A DNA stretch of 64,000 nucleotides, from assembly GCA_021018995.1 (NCBI GenBank), contig CM037584.1:142617317-142681316 (forward strand), read 5' to 3'. Shown here in pieces: positions 10,741 to 21,963 of this stretch (position 1 is the stretch's first letter; each line of letters starts with the position of its first letter). Under the pieces are notes generated by a model. That model was not told where the DNA came from and did no database searches. It worked only from the letters and a program-made list of their open reading frames with translations. This DNA comes from Chloranthus sessilifolius (taxonomy: Eukaryota; Streptophyta; Magnoliopsida; Chloranthales; Chloranthaceae). Made by a program: the position numbers and the translations under genes.

Positions 10741-11550
10741 GATTATCAAAATTCTCGATTTTCGATCCGTAAATCCATAATTCGTAAATTAAACATTAGT
10801 TTTTTACTCCATATTATTACTAAAATAATCCCTAACGAATCGATTTGCCCAAGGGAGCTTACGGAGGGTACCCAGGAACGGGGCCGATCCTCCTTAGCAT
10901 AACAGGCCAAAACCTCTTTTTTTTTTTTTTTTAGCAAAATTAGTATATTTACTTTAATTAGAATTTTAATGGAATTAGTATATTTTTAATTAATTAGAGT
11001 TTCAATAGAAGTAGTACTGTCCTAATTAATTTTCATAGAATTAGCATATTTGCATTCCAAGTAGGATTAGGAGACTTAATTAATTAGATTAAAATATTTA
11101 AATTAATCAGACTTAAAGTTAGATTAGGAGACCGAGTTGAATTAGGATTCCCCGATTAATTAGACTTCTAATAGGATTAAAATTGATTAGATCCCTGATA
11201 GTCATAGCAAGAGTAGGAAAGGTAAAGTAAGTAGAAGAGAATTAGGAAAATTAGTTTGACTAAACTTATAGGCTACCCAGTATTGCTGACATCGGCCGTC
11301 CGATGATTCGGTAAAGAGAACAGCCCATATCTCTACATCGAAAGGCGTGATCAATGACGTGTTGCAGCGTTGATAAACATCTACAGCTGGCGATCGCAAC
11401 GAACCAGGTATTTCTTTGAGATTTACCACTTCTTTTTCAATACTTAATTACCTCTAAAAACATTGTCTTTGCCAGAGTCCATTCGACTGAATTGGGCCAC
11501 TCTTTCAGGGGACCGAAAGGAACCCAGAAAAAGTGCATACCAACAATATG

Positions 11551-13719
11551 GTTAAGGGTTTTTAAACTTTTGATACAAAGAAATTCGGTTTAGGCTTCTA
11601 ATATGGGTTCAAGGGATAAATATTTTTGGGATTTTGGATTTTTGGCTCAAACAAATCAAAAGATGGTCTTCTATGATTTCCAGGATTGCTAGTAAGAAGG
11701 CCATATTGCTTTGATGTGTATAGCAAATAGTTCTAGAAAAACTAACAATATAATCATAGAAATCTAATTCAAATAATAGCAATTGAGATTTTCATTGGAA
11801 TGCAAATCTAGAAGTTCAAAAAAATTTAGAATCGGATAACAACAGTCTCTCTCCAAAGAACGAATATTAGTTAAAAAGCTCACCGGATATATAATTTTTG
11901 AAACTATTATCTAAATTCTGTAATTTAAAGTAATGTATAGTTTCAAATAGTCAATTATGATACAGTGTCCAAGAGAACTAGATATGAATATCAACTGCTT
12001 TATATCATTAATGTTTGAACTTCTACTATGATGATGATTATGTAGATGGAATCTAATTTCATTAATCATAATTCGCATGCAATGGTTGACTAGAAAGATT
12101 TTAAAAACAAAACTAACCTAAAAAGAAACTCTAAAGATAGAATTATTTTTTTTTCTTTTTTTTATATATGCAAAAAGCAACAGTAATATATAGAGTGTGT
12201 GTAACCCCCCCCCCTCCCTCAAACTTAAATAGAACAATGTCCTCATTGTTCTCAAAACAGGGCATACTCAAAAATTTTTTATTACATACCATTGGTGTTG
12301 TGAGTGCACACTAGGCATATAATCTGTAAAGAAAATCAGAGATCTCCCCCAAACTTAGGAGAAATCACTTTTGATTTAAACAAATAGAAAGAGCATCATA
12401 AAGAAAATAATTAGAATTAATAATCCAAAAGAAATTTTCTTATATTGAACAAAAATATTTACAGAGTACATGAAAATAAAAAATAATTACATAAAAGATT
12501 AAACCTAGGAAAAATCTAGACACAGACTAACTATGACACCGGCAGCAACGTCCGAGGCAGAAGATTTCTTTGATAAAGATTGGACCTAGACTTCCAACCA
12601 CCTTCAATCGGAGTCTCTTTCTTCCCCACTAAAAGGAGTATCCAAACCTTGGTAGAGTCACACCCCCAGTCTTCCAGATAGTCCCCCCCAAAATAGAGCA
12701 CACCACATACTTCCCTCAGAAGAACTGCAATGCACTTGGGGAAGGGCTTCAAAGAGTGGAAAATGAACACCTCTCTAGCCTCCAACAACCTATACTACTC
12801 CCCTGTGAAGACTATGTGAAGAGAATGTAATGCAGTTAGGAGGAGAGTATGAGCAATGGAGGGGTGGCGAGGGATGACTCAACCCACAATCATCTAAAAG
12901 GAATTCACACTCGAGGTGGATTGTGATGGTAGAATGGTTAGGAAGTGACGGAAGATGGGCCATAGGAAAGGGATTTCGGATTTCAATTAGGTTTAGGGTA
13001 AAGGGTAGTTTCAGTAGACGATTCAGCATCTGATATGGGTCGCTAGTGCTTCAAATTTTTTACTTTCTTTATTGCATTCAAGAGCTCGACCCTTTGTATC
13101 TCAAGAATGCAATAAAGTCTTTTACTGAAATTGCCTTGGTCAAGCTCTTTCGCCATAAGGGTTCGGGTAAAGGAAGACGAAAGAGATGAGGTTTGCTAGG
13201 AAATGGTATGGTTTTATAGGGAAAGGCTAGGGCTTTGAACTGTCGCTTCAAATTAAATTTGAAAACTAAGCATTGAGACTCAGGTAGGTGGGGTAGGTTG
13301 GAGTTGGATGTCTTAAGTGCGATAATTGTTTGCTTCCTCAATGATTGAAGTGGGTTTGAATTCCAAGGTAGCCGATAAGACTGGTCACCAGAATCGCCTA
13401 TTCCCTAGAATTGTATATTATGATTATAGATCATAGTACTCCGTTCGAACGGACTCTAAGATGACTAAATCATAATCTCTATAATTCAACAATGGGGACT
13501 CACAAGTGAACACAAATCCATGTGTTCACACGTGATTCTATTGCACAAGAGAAGTTTTTACAATGGAGTGTGTTTTGGCACACCTTAGATTGTAAGGTAT
13601 TCTCAAAATTTCCTATTATGACAAAAGAAATATTTTTATAAGACGGTAGCACGATGGGTCCATGAGGAACTTACTTTAGATCAAGGGGAGTTGATGTACC
13701 TCCCATAAAGATATGTCCT
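11551..13719. other. Internal region of the nested element without a recognisable gene
   Basis: Lies between the solo LTR and the gag remnant. Minus-strand frames at 13341-13078, 13029-12790 and 12788-12531 are open for 79-87 codons each but resemble nothing I know and are separated by stops. A stretch near 12205-12260 (CCCCCCTCCCTCAAACTTAA) resembles the polypurine-tract context of Athila elements on the minus strand, so an older Athila end may lie here. Protease, reverse transcriptase and integrase motifs are absent. Confidence 0.5.
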
Positions 13720-14811
13720 CTAGGGTTGCCAACTGGCCATGATGAAGAATAGCTACTCTCTCCTACTAATTAAAATAGTTAGTTGCTAAACTTGAGCTTC
13801 TAACTTAAAAATAGATTGCTGAAGAGCGAGGAGTGGTTTTGATTGGTTCTGGTCATGCTGTTGGAAATTTCCACATGTCTACAGCATGGCATTCTTTATG
13901 GCAATAGTATGGTCTTGGAATCTTGTGGGACAAAAAGGTACAGCAGGGTACTGAGGGTCCTCTTGAGATGGGCCATGGTGAAGACCACAAGCCTCTTCTC
14001 TTTGAGATGTTGGGTGCAATTTTATACCCAACAGGGACTGGATTTTTGTCTTCCCAAGTTTTAACTTTGGGAGGCAATTCGTCATTAACTTTAATTCACC
14101 TAGTCCTCCTCGCTTAGGAGGTATATTCCTTAAAGTCTCTAAATCAGTCTCATTTGATGCATGGTGTTGCACTGATTCGTCGCTAAGGGTCTCAAAGAAT
14201 TCCCAAGCATCCTCTGTGGTCAATGATAGGAACACTCCCCCACAAGCAACATTAAACATGTGTTGGGTTTGTTCATTAAGGTCTTCATAGAAATCAAACA
14301 TTATTTTCCAGCGCGCGACCTCATGATTAGGGCATTTCCTTAAAAGCTCGTTAAGATGTTTCCAGCTTTCTTGAAAAGACTCCTCTGGCAATTGATGAAA
14401 CATTGTGATGATCTTTCGGATTCAATACATCTTGCTAATTGGGAAGGGCCTTATAATAAACTTGCTTTGCAACTCTTCCCAACTAGTAATTGAATTGTTG
14501 GACAAAGAGTTCAACCACTGCTTTGCCATGTCTTTAAGGGAAAACGAGAAGAGCCTCAGATGAGTGTGCTCTTCCAATAAATTTTAAATTTTAACTATTG
14601 CACAGATTTCTAGAAAACTCATTAAGTGCACGTACGGGTCCTCCTCACCAAACCCATAAAAGATAAGAAGTAATTGAAGGACACTGGGTTTGATTTCTAA
14701 GGTTCCGTCGCTGGTCACTAGGGGTTAGCAAATACACGAGGGAGGTGTAAGAGGTGTCAATGCATAATACTCGCCCAATGTTCTAGTCATAAATTGGTAT
14801 TTTCTCGTCAT
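13720..14811 (-). pseudogene. Athila-type gag (broken)
   Basis: From ATG at 14811 the minus strand encodes a gag-like capsid protein that would package element RNA. Seen in order: TLGEYYALTPLTPPSCIC with a TAA just after it, a capsid core (VLQLLLIFYGFGEEDPYVHL, SFSLKDMAKQWLNSL, FQESWKHLNELLRKCPNHE, FYEDLNEQTQHMF, AYEFF-like AWEFFETL), and a C-terminal part with SIFKLEAQV and QLTILISRRE separated by a stop. The PSCI, SLKD-A-WL and LL-CP-H landmarks are typical of Athila gag. About 360 codons remain with a few stops and frame changes. It directly follows the 5' LTR, as gag should. Confidence 0.85.
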
Positions 14812-15072
14812 ATTGATTTGGATTGAAAACAAGTTGGGTTGGGTAGAACAACTATAAGTATCTATTTTTGTTTTGATTTTATCCAATTTTTGTTTTATAA
14901 AGCAAGGAGAGAAAACAAATCTGAGCTAGCCTCTTTTATTAGAAGTATCGAAACCTTTGATTTGTTGCTCCGAATAAACTCGTAAAAGATTAAGAAGAAT
15001 TAAAGAAATAAAAATATAAAGAAAAATAAAAAGAGAAAGACAAATATTGGATTTCACTTGAAAAATTTTGTT

Positions 15073-15092
15073 TCCCTGACAGTGACACTATA
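15073..15092 (-). other. Possible primer binding site of the nested element
   Basis: On the minus strand, a few bases after the 5' LTR end, the sequence reads GTGTCACTGTCAGGGAAAC. It is a poor match to the TGGCGCCGTTGCCGGGGA site used by many Athila elements, but position and pattern fit a site degraded by transitions. Confidence 0.35.
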
Positions 15093-15096
15093 AACT

Positions 15097-16509
15097 TGAT
15101 ATGGCTATTATTGTAATTAGCCTTAGCCTATCGCAAGCTCACAACGGAAATTGCAACACTAGTATAGGATTGTTCCCACAAGGAAGGTCAAAATTTCATA
15201 TGTGTGAAAACTTTTATTTGTCTCTTAAACATCCAATCTATTGGAGAAATAAGAATAAAAGAATGGTTGTTAAACTAAAATTACAGGAAAGTAAATCTAA
15301 ATCCTCCTCCTTCCAGATTATGGTCGTCAATCACAATCCTTCAGTTTTTGGATGCTTATAAAAGTAAAGTACCGTTACACCATATCTCAATCCTCTAGAA
15401 TTTGAGCGTCAATCAAAAACAAAATTTCCTCAACACATTGTTATACTCATCAATAATCTTCCAGAAATTTGGGCGTCAATCAAAATCAAGAAAATTGAAG
15501 ATGAAAAATAAAAACCGTTACACTAATATCCTCAAATTCTCAATCTTAGGCATCAATTAAAATCAAGAACTTTTAGATATTTACAAAGCAAGAAAATGTA
15601 GTAAAATAAATCTAAACTAGAAAGTAAAGTAGAACCATCCAAAGGGTCGATCTTTCATAATCTTCATCTTGGTTGTTAGGCAAGACTTTCAGAAATCTGT
15701 GGATGATTTTACTTAATAAAAAATTACTCTAAGGTGAACTTCCTGAATTCCAATGTCAGTTATCAATTTATGCTAAAAATTCCTTGGATAAGTTTTCTCC
15801 TATGTCGAGCCCTCTTATTTATAGATCATAAGGGGTCGATTTATATTATTTGAATTCTAATAAAAGAAAACTACTAAAAATAAACGATTCCTAATATAAC
15901 TAAAACTTCAAATCGTAATTCTTCCTTTCTTTGAATGGAAGATATGTGCAGGACTTTCCTCCTTATTTCTTCTGAATTCTTCTCTTATATCTTCTCCATT
16001 CTTCTCAGATCCGTGGATTGCTAGACTTCTAATTTAAGTGAGCTTCTAATTCTGTACATGGCGGTGTAGTTCTCACATGATTAGCAGCAGTGAAAGCTTT
16101 AATTTTATACAATCATTATTACCATTGTTCTCTTCTTCGCAGTACGATTTCTTAATTCGATCGATCCGCGTATTCTTTACTTCCTATCCTCCAGTCTTCA
16201 GCGTCTTCTGAGGAATCGTATATACGATTTCTCTTCTTTTCTTTCTTCTTTCGCTCCATTGAGATTATGATTAGTCATATGATGGATCGTAATTCTTATT
16301 TCTTTTGGCTTACGGATTGGGGTCAGATCGTATCTACGTACAATCATGTTTCTTACTATTTTTTTAGTTCATTTTGATGAAGATTAATACTTTGGCTCTA
16401 TTCTGCTATCTATTCTTAATATTTGCACCTTAACATCTCATTAGTAGCAAACTAGGGTCTATCATCACTAAGTTAAGGGTGATAAAATGATAAATTATAT
16501 GACTGATCA
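15097..16509 (-). repeat. 5' LTR of the nested Athila-like element
   Basis: 1,413-bp partner of 6875-8290. TATA box on the minus strand at 15823-15816. U3 (15824-16509) holds AATCGTATATACGATT at 16214-16229, a perfect 16-bp palindrome, and related half-sites. Confidence 0.9.
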
Positions 16510-17382
16510 CACATCATGACCACTCCATGGCCATTCGCCACATGGGGCCTCGACGTCGTCGGAAAGGTCAATCCAAAAGTATCTAATGGACATCAGTTCA
16601 TCCTCATTGCCATCGAGCACTTCACCAAATGGGTAGAGTCAGCATCTTAAGTGAGCAGCACGACTAGTCATATTGAGAAGTTTATCAATAACAGCATCGT
16701 TTGCCGATTCGGCATGCCCAAGGACATCATCACAGACATTGACACTAAGTTTGTGAGCAAGCGCATTAGAACCTTATGCGAGCAGTATAAAATTAAACAT
16801 CATCGCTTGTCACCATATCATCCGCAAACCAATGAAGCCGTTGAAGCTACCAACAAGACAGTTGTCTGCATCCTCGAGAAGATGGTTCTCACATATTGGG
16901 ATTAGAGTGAAATACTATCTTTTATACTTTGGGCCTACTGTACATCGATCTGTACTGCTACAGGGGCAACACTATTTTCCCTTGTGTACAAACTGAGGTT
17001 GTGCTACCAGTTGAGGTTGAAGTGCCTTCACTCTCTATCCTCATTGAGTCCAATCTAGCGAAAATCTAGAGGGAGAGATCCCATTTTGAATAGCTAAATC
17101 TGATCGATGAAAAGAGGCTCCAATCTTTGTGTCACACCCAAGCCTATCAGGGAAGAATCACGTGCGCTTACAACAATCGTCTTTGCATTCAAAATTTAAA
17201 GGTAGGTGACACGATACTCAAGAAAATTTTTCTGTCTCTACATGCCGATCTAAGAGGGAAATTCAAGTCCAACTAGGAAGGACCTTACATCATTCGAGAA
17301 GTACTCCCCGGATACGTGCTCTGCCTCGGCACCATGAACGGAGAATATTTTCTCGAGCCCATAAATGCTAGAAATGTGTGAT
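16510..17382 (+). pseudogene. Tat A integrase, catalytic core and C-terminus
   Basis: Continuation of the frame broken at 6869. The catalytic core has its first Asp in TWGLDVVG, the second in DIITDIDTKF and the Glu in NEAVEATNK, so the DDE set is intact by eye. The C-terminal part reads in shifted pieces (LIDEKRL, KFKSN, EGPYIIREVLPG) and ends near 17382. One TAA (about 16649) lies in SAS-VSS, and further stops follow 16905. The GPY module and the wording around KWVESA mark the Tat lineage. The target duplication CACAT is at 16510-16514. Confidence 0.88.
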
Positions 17383-19547
17383 GATTCTACTCCTAGTCTC
17401 CTGCGGCAAGGTAAGTATTGATAAAAATGGATACGTGACTACTTAATGACCCCCTTAAAAGAGGCCATCATTTCAAAGCCAAGTAGCCAAAAAGTGTTCT
17501 TGAATGCTCATACCCTTTGCTACCCAATTTGAGCCTCTAGCCTTTCTTTTGTACTCCTCCCAGAAGAAAGAAAAAGTGTATATATAAAACAAAAAAGAAA
17601 AAGAAAAAAAAAGAGTTACCATCAAAATCCAAAAAAATCAAAAAAGCAAAATCCCAAAAAGTGGATGTCCGAAAAAAATAAAAGAACAAAAAAAGAAAAA
17701 TGAAAAGAGATAGAAAAATCATGGGGTATGTACAGTAAAAATCCCCTAAGAAAGAAGTGTATTATGGCAGCTGGAACTCAATCAAGAAAAACCTTTAAAC
17801 CTAAGAATACCTTCAAACTTTCTAACCTATCCCTTCTAACCTATGGCCATGATACATCCCTGAAGAAAGCCCCTCTTTAAGGTCTACAAGTGGTCACAGT
17901 ATCCATTGAGCCAGCACAAGCCGAGCTGAGAGACAACAGAAGAACTTCATCTAGCCGGCTATGACAGAATCGTTGTCCATGTTGTGGCCTTTGAAATGAT
18001 CTTAAAATGAAAGAAAAAAAGAATGGAAATAAAATTATATGAGCTCAAAGCAAAATGGACGTGGTGAAAAGAGTGAGCTTGTGCGGACTAGGTGAAAACC
18101 TAAAAAGGCGTCTGGGATAAAAATGCATACACATGGACGTGGTCAAAACCCGAAAGGGCGCTACGGATAAAAAAGAGGGTGACACTAGGTATGACGAAAA
18201 CCCACCTTAAGCGCAGTGAGTAAAAATGTTCCTAAAAGGAAAAAAAAGAGAAGAAGGGGGAGAGAGAAAGAAAATCAATTGTTGCCTTTGGTCACATGTA
18301 AATTATCAGGTCACCAACTGGGTCGCTCATGCTTGCTCAAATCGGGTCCTGATCAGGTAGATCTTTAGACCACACCGTCAGACGCATGACCCGAGCTAAG
18401 GATAAAAGGTTTATTCAACCCAAAGGGATGGATGTTTCGACCTTGGTAAAAATTCTGAACCTCACTCAGGTTCGACCGCATGAACGGGTTTGACTATGCT
18501 CAAAATGGGACCCCTTAGTTCATCTCATTATTAAGGCATCAAATAAAAAAGAGAAGAAAAGAAAGAGAAAGAAAGAGAAAGAAAGAAAAAAATATGAAAA
18601 AATCCAAAAATATATACTCCTTTTTATGTCTATGTACTTCTTTACAGCATTGTACTTTCATCTCAAAGAAGAGATAGAAAAAAGAAAACCCAAAAAAATC
18701 TAAAAATATAAGTTTTGAAGAAAGAAAAAATAAAAAAATATAGGTAAAAGTTTGCTTCTTCTGTTAATTAGGATGCACATTTGTTATCTATATAAACAAA
18801 AAAGGGATTGACATTTTCTTGAGAATGTGCAGGAACATCAAAAGGCCCAAAGCCTTGAATCAAGCGACCTCTCGAGTTGCCAAAACATTTCATGTCAGCA
18901 GCAGCTATGGATGGATCAAATGAGGCACTCACATTCAGTCCCTTCAAAACAAATAAAAAAAAACTAAAAAAATGAAAAATTTGTGTTTTCATTCTACTTT
19001 TTGTCACTCTTTACGCACATGTGTGCTTCAATGCGGTAAAATGTTAATATTTTTTTGGCAACGCAGCAGTGATAAATTGATGTCATAAAATCTAAGATTC
19101 GCCTTAGATCTTTGGATCTGACTTCAAATTAGGAGCGATAATGTCAATCTCGGTCAAACAGTCAATGTTTTGATCGGTTTTATTCCACCGCTAAATGAGA
19201 TTACATATAGAACAATAATGTTCAAATATGGATGAAAAAGGGATCTTTTCCCATGTTTATTCTTGGTTGCAGGCTTAAAAACCTGCACGGTATCTCTATA
19301 AAGTCTACGCTATGTGTCTGGGTATCTGTAGGATGGTCCTTTATTCCTTTAAATTGTACTCGGGCTGGACTTGGGTCGGGACTTTCATCGCCTTGCTTTT
19401 ATTGCTCCCAATGGGGTCCATATTTTTACATAGTTGATCTATTTGTAAGGTCGTCATCAAAAGTGTCACACACTCCAAAAAAGTGTTGCGACATTAATAT
19501 CCGCTCTGCTCGGGTAGTTATGCTAAATTAACTTTGGGATCGATGGG
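17383..19547 (+). other. Tat A 3' region with part of an LTR, boundary unresolved
   Basis: Non-coding. Near 18030-18240 the phrases GGTGAAAACC and AAAACCCGAAAGGGCG recur, as in the 3' untranslated region of many Tat elements. A- and GAAA-rich tracts lie at 17570-17700 and 18540-18600. A 3' LTR should begin somewhere here, but I cannot fix it: candidates such as TGTTGCCTTTGG near 18280 after a purine tract lack a second copy for comparison. The LTR may be the same one that ends at 31441. Confidence 0.5.
19543..19547. repeat. Left target-site duplication, ATGGG
   Basis: ATGGG here is repeated exactly at 29604-29608, fixing the ends of the 10,056-bp insertion. Confidence 0.85.
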
Positions 19548-20429
19548 TGTAACACCCCAAATTTTGCTAGCGTTGAATCGTTGACTTTCAACGATGATGC
19601 AATCTGCTTTGATCGATTTGACCTTGGTCAAACTTCTCACGTATGTAACGCGTTCTTTGACCCACTTGTCTTAATTGAGCGAGAACACATAAACGCAAGC
19701 CTAAGACCAATTCCTAATGCGAACTGATCTTTGAAAACTCGGGCCCTGAGATTGGGCCAAGTTCAATCTCTATGACCCAATCCAATGGTAGTTTATGCAT
19801 ATAAACATACAGCATATATAGCCTAAACCTATCACCCCGACTTTGTGTGCGAGCCTAATAGGGCATACTATGACGTGGTCACGACCCTGGTGCATAATGA
19901 TGCACATTGATATACTAGAAGGCAAGGTGAGAGGGCCTTGTAGCTAGGCTTAGCCGTAGGCATAGCGTGTTAGGCAAACTCTTGGGTGAAGACACACAGT
20001 GTCGAGGTACTAGAGTGAGCTACGATCACTAATGCTTAGTATATGTATAGTGATGGATTGCGTTGGTGCGGAGCCACGTGGAGGACCAGGGTGGTCCTTA
20101 TCTGTAGGCACGGATGAAACCAAGATGAGCTAGCGAGGTGGTATTAAACCTCAGGACTAGGTACTTATGGGGACCTTGCATGGGGTGAAGACGGAGGTCG
20201 AGGAACTGATGCGGGTGTTAGTGTCAGCAAGATGGCATAATCGCCTTTGAACTAGGTGTGTGGCTAGCAGGTAGGCAGGCGAACCTAGTAGCTAGCTGTG
20301 TAGCGCGTGTGCGCAGAGGCACGTGGCCCTGCGATGCGTGCATGTGTCCCTTATGCATGATGCGACGGTGACCCGAACTAAGCTATGATCTAGTATGGTG
20401 AATAGACGGGTGAAGGTCTTGGAATGCGA

Positions 20430-20990
20430 TGCTCTGCGTAGGGGCACGTGACGTGGTGCCAAGGGGGCACGCAACGTCCTGGTGCCATAAGGCATGTAAT
20501 GCGGTGCTCCGCGTAGGGGCACGCGATGTGGTGCCAAGAGGGCACACGACGTTCGGGTGCTACAAGGCATGCAAGGTGGTGCCATGACGGCACGCTATGT
20601 GGTGTCAAGAGGACACGCGACATCTAGCTTGAACGAGAAGTGATGTGATGTGAAGAGGGCACATGATGCGGTGCCAAGAGGGTACGCGGCATCTGGTTGC
20701 AATGACGGATCCGACATAGTGCCGAGTGGGCATGAGACACAGTCAAGACTCAGACGTGATGCGGTGCCACGAGGGTACGCCATGTGGTGCCATGAGGGCA
20801 CGTGACATGAGGCCATGAGGGCCTTGCGACATGGTCGGGACACGAACGCGACATGGTCGCGACACAGTGCTATGTGGGCATGAGGCCATGAGAGCCTTGT
20901 GACATGGTCAGGATGCGAACACGATGTGGACGCGACACGGTCACAAGTGACGCTGATGCGTGACCTCACAAGACATGTGGGCTTAGAGGA
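20430..20990 (+). repeat. GGTGCC...GGGCAC inverted-repeat array
   Basis: A dozen or so close pairs such as GGTGCCAAGAGGGCACGCG and GGTGCCATGAGGGCACGTG, mixed with ACATGGTCGCGACACG-type words. Arms are 6-7 bp with a 4-bp loop. The array is repeated in the 3' LTR at about 24150-24680. Confidence 0.8.
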
Positions 20991-21410
20991 TGGCACTGGG
21001 TGCCATGGATAGAGGTTCGTGTGCCATGATTAATGGTAAGACAACACCTTTGTATGTGTGTGCCATGGGCAAGAGGTCGTGTGCCATGGTGGTATGTCAA
21101 ACCAAGGGGTTTGAGGTTCTTCTACTGTTTAGCTCAAGTTGTTGTTTAGACCATACTTGGGGGAAGGGAGCTGTGGAGCTATTCTCCCACACATGGGGCC
21201 CTGCATTGCAGGACGAGTGCATGGGCTTTCTAGGTTAGGGGTGGGCCTAGAATGTCGCTGCAGCAATGTGGCATTGCGGTGATGCCATGTCTCACCTGGA
21301 GTGAGGTTGCCATCGTCACGGTGTACATGGGTCGATGATCTCACCAGGGCACTCAAGGGCTACGTGGGACAAAGTGGTGCGCACTAGCTGAGGACCTGAT
21401 GTGGATGTGT

Positions 21411-21612
21411 GTTGGTCGTGCAGGCCACACACGATGCTTGGTTTGGATAGCATGAAGAGTTGCATGCTACTCCAAGTGTGCTTGTCGTTTGGGCCACACA
21501 CGATGCTTAGTTTGGATAGCATGAAGAGCTACATGCTACTCCAAGTGTGCTGGTTGCGTGGGCCACACATGATGGTTGGCTTGAATGGCATGAAGAGATG
21601 CATGCCACTGTC
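21411..21612 (+). repeat. 69-bp tandem repeat, three copies
   Basis: Copies recognised by GGGCCACACACGATGCTT and TGCATGCTACTCCAAGTGTG recur at 69-bp spacing (starts of CCACAC at 21425, 21494 and 21563). The 3' LTR has the same array at about 25141-25340. Confidence 0.85.
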
Positions 21613-21950
21613 TAAAGCGAGGGACTAGTGCACTACACAGGGTGAAGCTAGGCAGGCCAAATGGCACTGAGGTGCTGGCATGCATGTTGCGGGTAGACAC
21701 GGTGCATTGAGAGGGTTTGCCTCGGGTGAAGGCAACCACGATGCAGGAGTTCCCGTCCTCTAAGCGGGTGGTATCAGAATGATGGTTGGATGAGTTGGTC
21801 TCACTGTGCGTGACAGTGAGATGTTGCACGAGCGTGATAACCAGCGTTAGGTTATACTTCATGAAAAAGCTAGTATCTCAGTTAGGCTGTCCTCGCTGTA
21901 GCGGCAGCGAGGCATCGCATGGGCATCGAAAAACGTTACCCCATGATATT

Positions 21951-21963
21951 TGGTATCAGAGCC
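21951..21963 (+). other. Primer binding site, Met-tRNA type
   Basis: TGGTATCAGAGCC begins two bases after the 5' LTR and is the usual plant initiator-Met tRNA primer site. Confidence 0.85.

Larger units (their letters stand above)
9456..11545 (+). mobile_element. Solo LTR of the Tat C family
   Basis: 2,090 bp beginning TGTAGACACCCC and ending CCAACA. Its reverse complement matches the Tat C LTRs at 36250-38833 and 58593-63551: end blocks, a CG-richer island at about 10849-10912 and a homopolymer tract are shared. No internal element sequence is attached, so it is the usual product of LTR-LTR recombination. The sense strand is plus, with U3 at 9456-10253 and a TATA box at 10254. It lacks the 169-bp internal duplication seen in both Tat C LTRs. 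Confidence 0.88.
9451..11550. repeat. Near-perfect target-site duplication flanking a solo LTR
   Basis: ATTTG at 9451-9455 and ATATG at 11546-11550 flank the solo LTR and differ at one base. Confidence 0.6.
6875..16509 (-). mobile_element. Non-autonomous Athila-like element, gag only
   Basis: Two direct repeats, 6875-8290 and 15097-16509, begin TGAT and end ATCA and form the LTRs. On the minus strand the 5' LTR is the right copy, gag follows at 14811-13720, and a polypurine tract TTTGGGGGTG lies against the left (3') LTR. I find no protease, reverse transcriptase or integrase between gag and the 3' LTR, so the element would have depended on enzymes from elsewhere. A 2.1-kb solo LTR (9456-11545) is inserted in its 3' untranslated region. 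It interrupts a Tat integrase. Confidence 0.88.
19871..21948 (+). repeat. 5' LTR of the LARD
   Basis: Starts TGACGTGGTC and ends CCATGATA (CCGTGACA in the other copy, so the terminal CA has changed to TA). Contains the GGTGCC/GGGCAC palindrome array (20430-20990) and a 69-bp tandem repeat (21411-21612). Confidence 0.88.

Noticed and set aside
12531..13341. Three minus-strand frames of 79-87 codons in the nested Athila-like element
   Set aside because: No recognisable motif, separated by stops, and not in a position where the element family has a known gene. Kept only as a note in the spacer entry.
18540..18760. A-rich plus-strand tract as the poly(A) tail of a LINE
   Set aside because: No reverse transcriptase or endonuclease of LINE type upstream. 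Such tracts are common in Tat 3' regions.
20292..20996. Minus-strand frames of 77-133 codons rich in Cys, Pro, Ser and His (also 24122-24818)
   Set aside because: They are translations of the GGTGCC/GGGCAC palindrome array in the two LARD LTRs. The peptide repeats simply mirror the DNA repeats and appear in both LTR copies.
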